This document shows, piece after piece, positions 18,006-25,351 of a stretch of DNA of 64,000 nucleotides. A model generated the notes under the pieces. It had not been told where the DNA came from. It did not search any database and saw only the letters and a list, made by a program, of their open reading frames with translations. The position numbers and the translations under genes were made by a program. Numbering within the stretch: the first letter of the stretch is position 1; the number at the start of each line of letters is the position of its first letter. The stretch covers positions 1-64,000 of the forward strand of contig CBDULZ010000016.1 in NCBI GenBank assembly GCA_965368185.1, in the 5' to 3' direction. The DNA is from Kriegella sp965368185. Its GTDB lineage: Bacteria; Bacteroidota; Bacteroidia; Flavobacteriales; Flavobacteriaceae.

Positions 18006-19421
18006 ATGAAGCAAATCTTATTTTTATTTGTCTTAAGTATTGCCTTATCCTCTTCCGCGCAACAAATGGCACTTAAAAAAGGAGTAGTAGTGGATGGGAT
18101 TAAAGTAAACGATTCCCTAGCTGAAAGTTATGCCCTTTTTTTGCCATCTAATTTTGATATTTCAAAAAAATGGCCTGTACTCTTCATTTTTGATATGAAT
18201 GGCAGGGGCAAACAGGTCGCAGGTATGTTCAGTATGGCCGGCGAACAGCAGGGCTATATTTTGGCCGCTTCGAACGATGTTCGTGACAGCCTATCGATTT
18301 CGCAGAATGTCTTGATTGCCAATCGTATGTTTCGTTCGCTTTTGTCGCTATTGCCCGTGGCCGAAAAAAGAATATATATGGCCGGGTTTTCGGGTGGCGC
18401 ACAATTAGCTTCTTTGATTCCGACCTTTGTCAAAGGCGTCGGCGGGGTAATATCCTGTGGTGCGACAATGGCCAATATAGATGTGCTAAGCAGTAAGAAC
18501 CCTTTTCATTATATCGGTATTGTGGGTGATGAAGATTATAATTATCAAAATATGCTTAACGTCGGGCAATTTCTAAACAAACTAAGGTTCCCGAATCAGC
18601 TAATAATATTTGAAGGTGGCCATCAATGGCCGACTACAGAATATCTGTCAAAAGCCATGGAATATCTCACCATATCTGCCATGGGTAAGGGTGACATGCC
18701 AAAAGACGACACCTTTATAGATGAAAGTTTTAATAGAAACTTGGGGGAGGTCAGTGCCTTGATAACATCGAACAAGCCATTGCTTGCGAACCATGCACTT
18801 GATCAACTTATAGAGCTGTACAAACCCCATAAAGATATTGATTCATTAAAAGATAGTGGTAAAACGCTAAAAAAGAGTAAGTTGTTCAAAACACGGAGCC
18901 GCAATCAAAGCGCTGTTTTTTTTAAGGAGAATCTTATTAAGGACGACTACTCTTATTATTTGGAAGAAGATATTCTTACCTATAATTATAACAATTTAGG
19001 ATGGTGGAACTATCAGATGGGAGAACTAAAAAAATATGATAAAAGTACCAATCTATTAGAAAGGAAAATGGGGAAACGGCTCAAGGGATATTTGAATGCT
19101 CTTATCGCCGACAATATGGATATGTTGGAAGCCGAAGAAAAAATAGATGGAGAGGCCCTGAGTTTTTTGTGGATGCTAAAAACCATAACGGACCCTCAGG
19201 ATTATTCTTTCTATCTTAAGATTATTTCATACAGTGCCAAAAATGAAGACTATGGTACTTCGCTTTTTTATCTTGAGGAATTGTTCAAAAATGGATATAC
19301 CGATAAAGACAAATTATATGCGCTGGATGGTACGGCATTATTACGCATAACCCCCGAATTCAATGCCATTGTGGAAAAATATCTTAAATCGGCACGATAC
19401 GATATTCTCGAAGAGCGATAG
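18006..19421 (+). CDS. Secreted alpha/beta-hydrolase (esterase-like) with helical C-terminal half
   Basis: Exported protein of 471 residues with a signal peptide ending SSSAQQ (about 1-20). The first 230 residues form an esterase/dienelactone-hydrolase-like domain. The strand WPVLFIFDMNGRGKQV and the nucleophile elbow MAGFSGGAQLAS are visible, an Asp is available in VGDEDYNY, and the His is in FEGGHQWPT. The last 230 residues are helical without a recognised domain, resembling a TPR-like tail. The substrate is unknown. A complete promoter lies just upstream; it may be co-transcribed with the DUF1684 gene 95 bases downstream. Confidence 0.82.
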   Translation: MKQILFLFVLSIALSSSAQQMALKKGVVVDGIKVNDSLAESYALFLPSNFDISKKWPVLFIFDMNGRGKQVAGMFSMAGEQQGYILAASNDVRDSLSISQNVLIANRMFRSLLSLLPVAEKRIYMAGFSGGAQLASLIPTFVKGVGGVISCGATMANIDVLSSKNPFHYIGIVGDEDYNYQNMLNVGQFLNKLRFPNQLIIFEGGHQWPTTEYLSKAMEYLTISAMGKGDMPKDDTFIDESFNRNLGEVSALITSNKPLLANHALDQLIELYKPHKDIDSLKDSGKTLKKSKLFKTRSRNQSAVFFKENLIKDDYSYYLEEDILTYNYNNLGWWNYQMGELKKYDKSTNLLERKMGKRLKGYLNALIADNMDMLEAEEKIDGEALSFLWMLKTITDPQDYSFYLKIISYSAKNEDYGTSLFYLEELFKNGYTDKDKLYALDGTALLRITPEFNAIVEKYLKSARYDILEER

Positions 19422-19515
19422 ATTGGTTGGTATCCTAGAGCACACTATTAATAAGGCCTCTCTTGAGAATACAGATTTCAAATAATCTAATTAACTACAT
19501 CGAAAAAAATAAGGT

Positions 19516-20166
19516 TTGAAATATTTCGTAATCCCTATTCTTTTATTATTTTTTCTTTCATGTCGACAAGATAAGAAATACCATGACTTGAAAGAAAAGA
19601 GCGCTGTTGTCGGTCAGAACGATGCCGTTCAGGAGATTTTTGAATTTCAAAAAGAACTTAATGAAAAATTCAAAGATCCGGAAGCCTCTCCCTTGCCAGA
19701 TCGTTATCGAAAGAATTTTGATGGATTGGATTTTTTTGCGCCTGACACCAATTACGTTGTAAAGGCTAAATTTGAAAGAACTCCTGAAGCATTGCCATTT
19801 TTGATGCCGACAACGACTGGCGAAAAATCAGAAGAAGTGGTTTACGGTATTGCACATTTTGATTTAAATGGAAAACGGCATCAACTTGAAATTTATCAAA
19901 ATAAAGAATTAATGTTGCAAGAAAGGTATAAGACATATCTTTTCTTACCGTTTACGGATCAAACTAATGGCGAGGAGACCTATACAGGTGGCAGGTATAT
20001 TGATTTGTCAATACCGTCGGGAAACACCATTGAAATAGATTTCAACAGGGCGTACAACCCATATTGCGCTTACAATAAAAAATACTCTTGTCCGATAGTA
20101 CCTGGTGTAAATGCTTTGGATACAGAGGTTTTGGCCGGGGTAAAAGCCTTCAAGCAAAAACCCTGA
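19516..20166 (+). CDS. DUF1684 domain lipoprotein
   Basis: Envelope lipoprotein of 216 residues and unknown biochemical role. The start is TTG: it gives KYFVIPILLLFFLSC, a lipoprotein signal with Cys16, and no ATG serves. DUF1684 is recognised from the end region TYTGGRYIDLSIPSGN and DFNRAYNPYCAYNKKYSCP, where the paired Cys residues and the NPYCAY motif are conserved. The stop codon lies within the stem of an intrinsic terminator. It follows the esterase-like gene on the same strand. Confidence 0.88.
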   Translation: MKYFVIPILLLFFLSCRQDKKYHDLKEKSAVVGQNDAVQEIFEFQKELNEKFKDPEASPLPDRYRKNFDGLDFFAPDTNYVVKAKFERTPEALPFLMPTTTGEKSEEVVYGIAHFDLNGKRHQLEIYQNKELMLQERYKTYLFLPFTDQTNGEETYTGGRYIDLSIPSGNTIEIDFNRAYNPYCAYNKKYSCPIVPGVNALDTEVLAGVKAFKQKP

Positions 20167-20187
20167 CATATGCTATGCCAGGGTTTT
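20157..20187 (+). terminator. Terminator overlapping the DUF1684 stop codon
   Basis: AAAACCCTG and CAGGGTTTT form a stem around a 13-base loop; the TGA at 20164-20166 lies in it. The symmetrical A/T flanks make it usable from the opposite strand for the porin gene as well. Confidence 0.75.
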
Positions 20188-20230
20188 GCAACTTAAACTT
20201 AATATATTCAACTAACAATCAATCGTTGTG

Positions 20231-21304
20231 TTAAAAAGAGTAAACGGCTGCCAGTACAAAAGATGACAGACTCTTTTGAGGGTTTAAATCACTATCCAAA
20301 AATAAGGCAGAGTCATCAGATGCGCTATCTAAGCGTAGTTCAGGCTTTATCATTAAATTTCCGATGGTAGCACTTCCGGTTAGTGTTACGGCAAAGACAC
20401 TGGAGTCTTCAACACTTGTTCCGATGGCACCAAAAGCACCTGTTTCAACAAAATACTCACCTCTAAGTCCTAATGTGAAAGTTTCCGAGGTTTTTAATTG
20501 CGGGTAAAGTGCGGCACCTGCAAAACCTGTGTCATCGGCTCCGTCAAAATAAGCGGCATTGATACCCAAAAAGAAATCATCCGATAAATCAAAACCTCCA
20601 GTATAATCTACTTCATATGAACCGTTATCGATAAGTAGATTCAAATATTGTCCGCTATAGCCAAGTTGTACGCCGTAAGCATATTTTCCTGTAATATTCA
20701 ACTCCGTTACATCAGTTTGGTTCATAAAGGCCAACATTAAGCTAAAATCATCCGATAATGCGAAATCTGCTTTGATACCTGTATGAGAGAACGGACCGTA
20801 TGAGAATAAATACGAGGTGCTGTAGTTGAAATTGGCGACTGGAGAAATAACCTCGTAACCTAAAAAGGTGTTGAAGTTACCAACGGTCAAAGTGACGGCG
20901 TCACTTACATTCCAATAGGCATACAATTGATTCACGATGTTACCTGTCGCCGAGTAAATAGGAGATGCAAAAATAGCATCGGTACCTCTTGGTCCGAAAA
21001 CTAAGTCAGCTACGAAACCGGCTTTTTCCCCTTCATAGGAAGCAACTAAATTGGCCATACCCAAAGCAAAACCAGGTAAATTTGCAAATGATGATCCGGG
21101 GGCGGCGTAAGGTGCACCTTCGGCTTCATCAAAGCTATTGTTCGCATTGAGGTTTGCTCTGTAATAGGCATCGATCGAACCGCTCAGAGAGAATTTTTTA
21201 GCCTCTTCGCTTTCCTCGTCTTGGGCAAAGGTCATCGTACCTAAAAGAAGTATTGCTAGAAATCCTAAATTTTTTATGTACTTTGTATTTGTAATCGCTT
21301 TCAT
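20231..21304 (-). CDS. Outer-membrane porin-like beta-barrel protein
   Basis: Predicted outer-membrane barrel of 357 residues. A signal peptide ends TMTFAQ, followed by an acidic linker and alternating amphipathic strands through to a C-terminal aromatic residue (VLAAVYSF). The segments SGSIDAYYRANLN and FNTFLGYEVISP resemble the BBP2/OmpL-like porin family of Bacteroidota. It lies downstream of amtB on the same strand, 125 bases away with a hairpin between. This suggests it admits ammonium or a nitrogen source across the outer membrane, which is inference from position. Confidence 0.75.
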   Translation of the reverse strand: MKAITNTKYIKNLGFLAILLLGTMTFAQDEESEEAKKFSLSGSIDAYYRANLNANNSFDEAEGAPYAAPGSSFANLPGFALGMANLVASYEGEKAGFVADLVFGPRGTDAIFASPIYSATGNIVNQLYAYWNVSDAVTLTVGNFNTFLGYEVISPVANFNYSTSYLFSYGPFSHTGIKADFALSDDFSLMLAFMNQTDVTELNITGKYAYGVQLGYSGQYLNLLIDNGSYEVDYTGGFDLSDDFFLGINAAYFDGADDTGFAGAALYPQLKTSETFTLGLRGEYFVETGAFGAIGTSVEDSSVFAVTLTGSATIGNLMIKPELRLDSASDDSALFLDSDLNPQKSLSSFVLAAVYSF

Positions 21305-21394
21305 ATTTCAATGATTTAGATATCCTTAATCAAAAAGGATGTTATAGTAGTTTGTTTGAAATCGTGATAGATTTATCGAAAAAAGTGGTTATGT

Positions 21395-21422
21395 AACGGA
21401 GCGTTCTGCCAAACGCTCCGTT
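21395..21422. other. Strong hairpin between amtB and the porin gene
   Basis: AACGGAGCGTT and AACGCTCCGTT pair perfectly (11 bp) around a six-base loop. On the transcribed minus strand no T-run follows, so it may protect or attenuate the upstream amtB message rather than end transcription. A T-rich tract exists only on the plus strand, where no gene leads into it. Confidence 0.7.
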
Positions 21423-21429
21423 TTATTTA

Positions 21430-22674
21430 TTATTTGTCGTTCATTCTGAAATCGGCATATGAGTCCATGCCATGTTCGTGAATATCGAGGCCTTCCAATT
21501 CTTCTTCTTTGGAAACCCTGATGCCCATAGTTGCTTTTAAGGCGTATATTATAATGAATGCTGTAATTAAACAGAAAACGCCGGCTGCGGCTATACCTGC
21601 CAATTGATAAAGAATTTGGTCTACACCGGCCTTATCGCCAAAGATACCTACTGCCAATGTTCCCCATATTCCGCAGATAAGGTGTACGGTTACAGCACCA
21701 ACTGGGTCGTCTAATTTCATTTTGTCGATCAGCGCTACACCGAAGACGATTATCGCTCCTGCAATAACACCGATAGCGATAGCTTCCAATGGAGACATAA
21801 GATCGGCACCCGCTGTTATACCTACAAGGCCACCTAAAATTCCGTTTAGAAACATGGTCAAATCAAAATTTTTGTATCTCAAAGTGGAAACAACGAATGC
21901 TGATACGCCACCTGCTGCTGCTGCCAACGATGTGGTTACAAGCACCAATGATGTTAATCCAGGATCAGCTGAAAGTACAGAGCCGCCATTAAACCCGAAC
22001 CAGCCCAACCATAGTATCAATACACCGGCCGCTGCCAAAGGAATATTGTGACCTGGAATCGCTTTCGCTTTTCCGTCGGTTCCAAATTTGCCTATACGTG
22101 CACCAAGTAGATAAATGGCTACTAAAGCGCCCCAACCCCCTACGGAGTGTACTAATGTAGAACCGGCAAAGTCATGAAATCCACCGTTCTCGCCACCGAT
22201 AGTAGAAAGGAAACCTCCACCCCATTGCCAAGATCCTACGATGGGGTAGACCAAGCCGACATATACAAGTACAAATATCATAAAGGCTCCTAATTTGATT
22301 CTTTCTGCGACAGCACCTGACACAATGGTGGCTGCAGTAGCGGCGAACATTGCTTGAAAGAGGAAGTCGGTCCAATAGGTATAACCCCCATCGGCATATT
22401 CGGGCGTTAAGCCGGTCTCATCAATTGGAAGACCGAAGCCTCCAAAACCAAGAAAACCATTAAAATCACCAGGGTACATTAAATTAAAGCCTCCGATGTA
22501 ATAAAGTAATATGCCAACACATATGATAAAAACATTCTTAAAAAGTATGTTGATAGTATTTTTTTGTCTGGTCAATCCGATTTCGAGAAAAGCAAAGCCC
22601 GTATGCATAAAGAAAACCAAGGCCGTGCACACCATCATCCAAACATTATTTGCGGTAAATAATCCTGCATCCAT
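21430..22674 (-). CDS. amtB: Ammonium transporter
   Basis: Inner-membrane trimeric channel for ammonium/ammonia uptake, 414 residues with about eleven hydrophobic helices. The pore twin-His residues are in AGSTLVHSVGGWGAL and VTVHLICGIWGTLA, and the FLFQAMFAATAATIVSGAVAE segment is typical of the family. The C-terminal cytoplasmic tail (EEELEGLDIHEHG) carries the region PII proteins contact. The GlnK gene is 26 bases upstream, the usual pairing. No signal peptide is apparent, as in most Amt proteins lacking the extra N-terminal helix. Confidence 0.96.
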   Translation of the reverse strand: MDAGLFTANNVWMMVCTALVFFMHTGFAFLEIGLTRQKNTINILFKNVFIICVGILLYYIGGFNLMYPGDFNGFLGFGGFGLPIDETGLTPEYADGGYTYWTDFLFQAMFAATAATIVSGAVAERIKLGAFMIFVLVYVGLVYPIVGSWQWGGGFLSTIGGENGGFHDFAGSTLVHSVGGWGALVAIYLLGARIGKFGTDGKAKAIPGHNIPLAAAGVLILWLGWFGFNGGSVLSADPGLTSLVLVTTSLAAAAGGVSAFVVSTLRYKNFDLTMFLNGILGGLVGITAGADLMSPLEAIAIGVIAGAIIVFGVALIDKMKLDDPVGAVTVHLICGIWGTLAVGIFGDKAGVDQILYQLAGIAAAGVFCLITAFIIIYALKATMGIRVSKEEELEGLDIHEHGMDSYADFRMNDK

Positions 22675-22700
22675 ATTATTAAAGTTTTGTTAGTTTTTTA

Positions 22701-23039
22701 TTAGTTTATTCCAGAATGACCACTTTCTTTGGTCCTGATTCGGTAGGCTTCCCGTACGTCGGAAACGAATATTTTGCCATCTCCTACATTGCCGGTATAA
22801 GCCGACTCTAATATGGCGTTTACAGTTTTGTCTACAAACTCGTCGGAAACTACAATGGAGAGATATCGTCTTTGTATATCTGTAGTACTATAGGAAATAC
22901 CTCTATAGACATGGCCTTGTTTTTCATTTCCTACCCCTGTTACGTCCCAGTAACTGAAGAAGTTCACCTCAATTTGATGCAATGCCTCTTTGACATCGTC
23001 AAATTTGGATTTTCTGATAATTGCTTCGATTTGCTTCAT
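22701..23039 (-). CDS. glnK: PII nitrogen regulatory protein
   Basis: Trimeric signal protein that binds ATP/ADP and 2-oxoglutarate and blocks AmtB when nitrogen is plentiful. The 112 residues show the PII core: KFDDVKEALHQI, the ATP-binding B-loop TGNVGDGKIFV and a C-loop RIRT. The T-loop is not canonical: the usual KGHTELYRG is shortened to KQGHVYRG, and the part after the Tyr is STTDIQRRYL instead of the usual VDFLPKV. Modification at the classical Tyr51 may therefore differ. It is the first gene of the glnK-amtB-porin operon, with a TATATTTG element 22 bases upstream. Confidence 0.94.
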   Translation of the reverse strand: MKQIEAIIRKSKFDDVKEALHQIEVNFFSYWDVTGVGNEKQGHVYRGISYSTTDIQRRYLSIVVSDEFVDKTVNAILESAYTGNVGDGKIFVSDVREAYRIRTKESGHSGIN

Positions 23040-23060
23040 AATTGTTTGTTATTTACGGGG

Positions 23061-23102
23061 CAAATATAAATTAAAACAACATAGCCCCTAAAAAATGAGG
23101 GG
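23061..23102 (-). promoter_or_regulatory. glnK promoter with an overlapping palindrome
   Basis: TATATTTG (23061-23068, minus strand) is a -7 element 21 bases before the ATG. A CCCCT/AGGGG palindrome (23085-23102) sits where the -33 element would be, and no TTTG is present there. This suggests activator-dependent or repressed control. Confidence 0.55.
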
Positions 23103-23254
23103 GTACATCCAATATTTTTATTCTTATTTCAAATTACACCCTATTTTTTTATGGGTATACCATTTTAAATGAAAAAAATTGATTAATTGCTGATTGGCTT
23201 ATCAAATATCTACTTTGGAAGCTTTAAAATGTAAGAATACCCATCAGGTTTTTA

Positions 23255-23274
23255 CGGAATTGTTGATAATTCCG
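23255..23274. promoter_or_regulatory. Perfect palindrome between glnK and crcB
   Basis: CGGAATT, six bases, AATTCCG is a perfect dyad about 45 bases beyond the crcB stop and 216 bases upstream of glnK. There is no T-run on either side, so an operator is more likely than a terminator. Confidence 0.4.
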
Positions 23275-23318
23275 CAATTGCACCCTTGGATTATTGAAAA
23301 AAAGGGTTGAATGTGTTG

Positions 23319-23690
23319 TTATAGCACTTTTGAAAGCCAAAGGCCCAAAGCGACCGCAACTATGCCGACAACGATGCTAGATAGCACGTACACGGAGAAA
23401 TGGAATAGCTCGCCAGCAGTCAATAACGAATGCTTCTCGAAGGCAAATGTAGAAAAGGTGGTAAATCCACCACAGAAACCGGTAGATAGTAATAAGGTTT
23501 GGTTTTGGTTAATGAAATTACCTCTTAACGAAAGTCCAATAATGATACCTATCAATAGGCATCCTATTATATTCACTAAAAATGTGCCTAAAAAAAAATG
23601 TTGGTAATATGGATTGAGTGTTTTGGAGATTGCATATCTCAAAAGGCTTCCAAAACCCCCACCAAGAAAAACGAGTAATAATTGTTTCAC
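23319..23690 (-). CDS. crcB: Fluoride ion channel CrcB/FluC
   Basis: Dual-topology inner-membrane channel of 123 residues that exports fluoride; it functions as a dimer. Four transmembrane helices fit the length. The signatures are GGGFGSLLRYAIS near the start and GFCGGFTTFSTFAFE in the third helix, which contains the pore Phe residues and central sodium site. It starts 17 bases after the stop of a 59-codon membrane peptide gene, so the two share a transcript. I saw no fluoride riboswitch-like fold upstream. Confidence 0.95.
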   Translation of the reverse strand: MKQLLLVFLGGGFGSLLRYAISKTLNPYYQHFFLGTFLVNIIGCLLIGIIIGLSLRGNFINQNQTLLLSTGFCGGFTTFSTFAFEKHSLLTAGELFHFSVYVLSSIVVGIVAVALGLWLSKVL

Positions 23691-23707
23691 ACCTTAAAGG
23701 TATAAAA

Positions 23708-23887
23708 CTATACGGCTTTCTTGTATTCGGAAGAAACTAAATCAAGTGGGTAGATTTTTGATTCGGATGCCGCTGAGATGTTAGTAGCTGTTTTCTTGGT
23801 CGCTTGGTTTGTTCCCCTAAGACTGAAAACCATCATTATGGCATTTATACCAATTAATATAAAAAGTATAGTAAAAAAAGTTGTCAT
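23708..23887 (-). CDS. Small single-pass membrane protein A (59 aa)
   Basis: Not recognised as a described family. The ATG at 23887 is preceded by an A/G-rich stretch (AAAGGGGCAAC) and a TAATTTTG -7 element (23914-23921). Residues 1-22 form one hydrophobic helix, MTTFFTILFILIGIN then AIMMVFS, with a polar, Lys-rich tail to residue 59. Phe4, Leu8, Leu11, Asn15 and Ser22 occur at exactly the same positions in three other tiny genes in this window (24233-24403, 40729-40812, 40912-41004). It lies directly upstream of crcB. The role is unknown; a membrane-complex subunit or regulator is possible. Confidence 0.75.
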   Translation of the reverse strand: MTTFFTILFILIGINAIMMVFSLRGTNQATKKTATNISAASESKIYPLDLVSSEYKKAV

Positions 23888-24232
23888 TTTGTTGCCCCTT
23901 TAAATGATTAACGCAAAATTATGTTATTTGTTATGTTATACGTTGAAAATCGATTTAATGTTGTCAATAATCGAATTTTTACGGTAAAATCAATTTTTTT
24001 GCTATTTTTTAATAGAATGTTCAGTACAGAAAAGGATTATTAAAAGATTAAGAAGAAATTCACACTCAATTGTGAAAATTGATAATTTTTGAGAGATATT
24101 AGATTAATAGTAATGGAAAGAAAGTGAAGTATTTAACTTAAAAGGCTTCTTTTTGACTGAAAAAGATTTAAATAGTTTCAATCATTCGGCCTCAGTGCTT
24201 GAATAAATTTATAAGTGAGGAGAAAAATAAAA
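23888..24232. other. Intergenic region upstream of small protein A
   Basis: Very AT-rich. It holds the TAATTTTG element at 23914-23921 (minus strand) that should drive small protein A and crcB. I see no further gene, RNA or repeat in the rest. Confidence 0.5.
23914..23921 (-). promoter_or_regulatory. -7 element for small protein A and crcB
   Basis: TAATTTTG fits TAnnTTTG and is 26 bases upstream of the ATG at 23887. No TTTG -33 element is evident. Confidence 0.5.
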
Positions 24233-24403
24233 TCACTTTTTCTGCTTAGAGGAGGTAAAGCGCTTTCTATATATTTCTGACAACCTTGTATTCAGATTTT
24301 CGCTATCCGTCTGGTCGACACCTTGCATTTGATTGTGGCTTAATATAAATACCACACTGTTGACTACAACCAAGAAAAACAAGATACTTAAAAAAATAAC
24401 CAT
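24233..24403 (-). CDS. Small single-pass membrane protein B (56 aa)
   Basis: Not recognised as a described family. It has 56 codons, with a single hydrophobic helix in residues 1-22 (MVIFLSILFFLVVVN, then SVVFILS) and a charged tail ending RKRFTSSKQKK. Its own -7 element TATATTTG lies 16 bases upstream. It shares Phe4, Leu8, Leu11, Asn15 and Ser22 with small protein A (23708-23887) and the pair at 40729-41004. The basic tail predicts a cytoplasmic C-terminus. It stands alone, about 345 bases upstream of small protein A on the same strand. Confidence 0.72.
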   Translation of the reverse strand: MVIFLSILFFLVVVNSVVFILSHNQMQGVDQTDSENLNTRLSEIYRKRFTSSKQKK

Positions 24404-24419
24404 TTATTTAGATTTACTG

Positions 24420-24427
24420 CAAATATA
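24420..24427 (-). promoter_or_regulatory. -7 element for small protein B
   Basis: TATATTTG, the same octamer found upstream of glnK, the cold-shock gene and others in this window, 16 bases before the ATG of the 56-codon gene. Confidence 0.6.
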
Positions 24428-24632
24428 AGTGTAAATCTATGAGGATTTTATATTTATTTTAAAAAAATCTGGGAAATTGTTGTGAAATACTCAGTTTCTG
24501 TTGTTAAAATGGCAAATAGCGGTGCCAAGTTTTGATTTCAACGTAAAAACCAATGCCACTTGGCGGGGTATGCCTCCTCCGGGTTTCCTATTTCTACTTT
24601 CCCTGAAGACCAAATCTTGTTCCCGCTTTTTC

Positions 24633-24818
24633 CTATTTGAGAATATACTTTATACAGAAGAGGACAGCTATGAAAATTAGGAAGGCGACGGCGACCCAAA
24701 CAGCTCCTTTATAGTTTTTTGCATGTAGCTTTTTATCTTTTCGGTATGTAATAAAAATGGCCGCCGCGAAGACGATTACGAAAAGCGTGGCAAAAATCAT
24801 TTGTCCCTTACTGAACAT
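24633..24818 (-). CDS. Small two-helix membrane protein (61 aa)
   Basis: Function not recognised. The 61-residue protein has two predicted transmembrane helices (about 7-24 and 39-58) separated by a basic loop, TYRKDKKLHAKNYKG, giving a hairpin with the loop in the cytoplasm. It does not share the Asn15/Ser22 pattern of the other small proteins here. It is divergent from the MazG-like gene, with 41 bases between the starts; the promoter of that gene overlaps its first codons. The 229 bases downstream of it contain no supported gene. Confidence 0.7.
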   Translation of the reverse strand: MFSKGQMIFATLFVIVFAAAIFITYRKDKKLHAKNYKGAVWVAVAFLIFIAVLFCIKYILK

Positions 24819-24832
24819 ATTGTTTACTTTTG
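24800..24832 (+). promoter_or_regulatory. Promoter of the MazG-like gene
   Basis: TTTG (24800-24803), 21 bases, TACTTTTG (24825-24832), 27 bases before the ATG. It overlaps the start of the divergent 61-aa gene, so the two may compete for RNA polymerase. Confidence 0.7.
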
Positions 24833-24859
24833 CGCAAAGCTAAACTAAAAGCATAAAAG

Positions 24860-25246
24860 ATGAAGCAAAAGATTGCAGCTGTTGAGATTTTTCATAAATC
24901 ATTCGGATTGGGGGTATCGAACGAAACGAAAGCCAGTTTAGGTGTTGATAAGAATTTGTTAAGGTTTAACTTGATGGATGAGGAGAATAAAGAGTATTTC
25001 GAAGCTGCTAGCAATAATGACTTGGTCGAAGTAGCAGATGCTCTTGGTGATATGCTTTACATTCTTTGTGGAACCATATTGGAACACGGTATGCAACACA
25101 AAATTGAGGAGGTCTTCGAGGAAATACAGCGTAGTAATATGAGTAAATTGGGTGCTGATGGCAAACCCATTTATCGAGAGGACGGAAAAGTACTAAAGGG
25201 TCCCGATTACTTTAAGCCTGACATTCAAAGTATTTTAGACAAATAG
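24860..25246 (+). CDS. MazG-like nucleotide pyrophosphohydrolase
   Basis: All-alpha NTP pyrophosphohydrolase of 128 residues, predicted to remove pyrophosphate from non-canonical or excess nucleotides in the cytoplasm. The metal-binding acidic motifs are visible: DEENKEYFEA (EExxE type) near residues 39-48 and EVADALGDMLYILCG (ExxD) near residues 56-70. The C-terminal stretch GKPIYREDGKVLKGPDYFKPD matches the stand-alone family of phosphoribosyl-ATP-pyrophosphohydrolase-like proteins. It is monocistronic, with a clear promoter and a perfect palindromic terminator. Confidence 0.88.
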   Translation: MKQKIAAVEIFHKSFGLGVSNETKASLGVDKNLLRFNLMDEENKEYFEAASNNDLVEVADALGDMLYILCGTILEHGMQHKIEEVFEEIQRSNMSKLGADGKPIYREDGKVLKGPDYFKPDIQSILDK

Positions 25247-25264
25247 ATTCAAAAAAATCTTCTT

Positions 25265-25302
25265 AAAATAAGACAGCACCCAATTGGGTGCTGTCTTATT
25301 TT
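25265..25302. terminator. Bidirectional terminator between convergent genes
   Basis: A perfect 38-base palindrome (19 bp per arm, core CAGCACCCAATTGGGTGCTG) flanked by A and T tracts. It can end transcripts of both the MazG-like gene and ilvE. Confidence 0.95.
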
Positions 25303-25351
25303 CAAATAGCTTGATAGAGGAACAGGTAAGAAGTGGAATAGTCCTTTTAAT

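Noticed and set aside
23691..23960. Possible fluoride riboswitch upstream of crcB
   Set aside because: The interval is largely the coding sequence of small protein A, and I could not find the conserved paired elements of the crcB motif by eye.
24404..24632. A frame reading GNPEEAYPAKWHWFLR on the minus strand behind the 61-codon gene
   Set aside because: It looks protein-like but is short, has no start codon of its own, and lies in a different frame from the upstream gene. It is not enough to call a gene or fragment.
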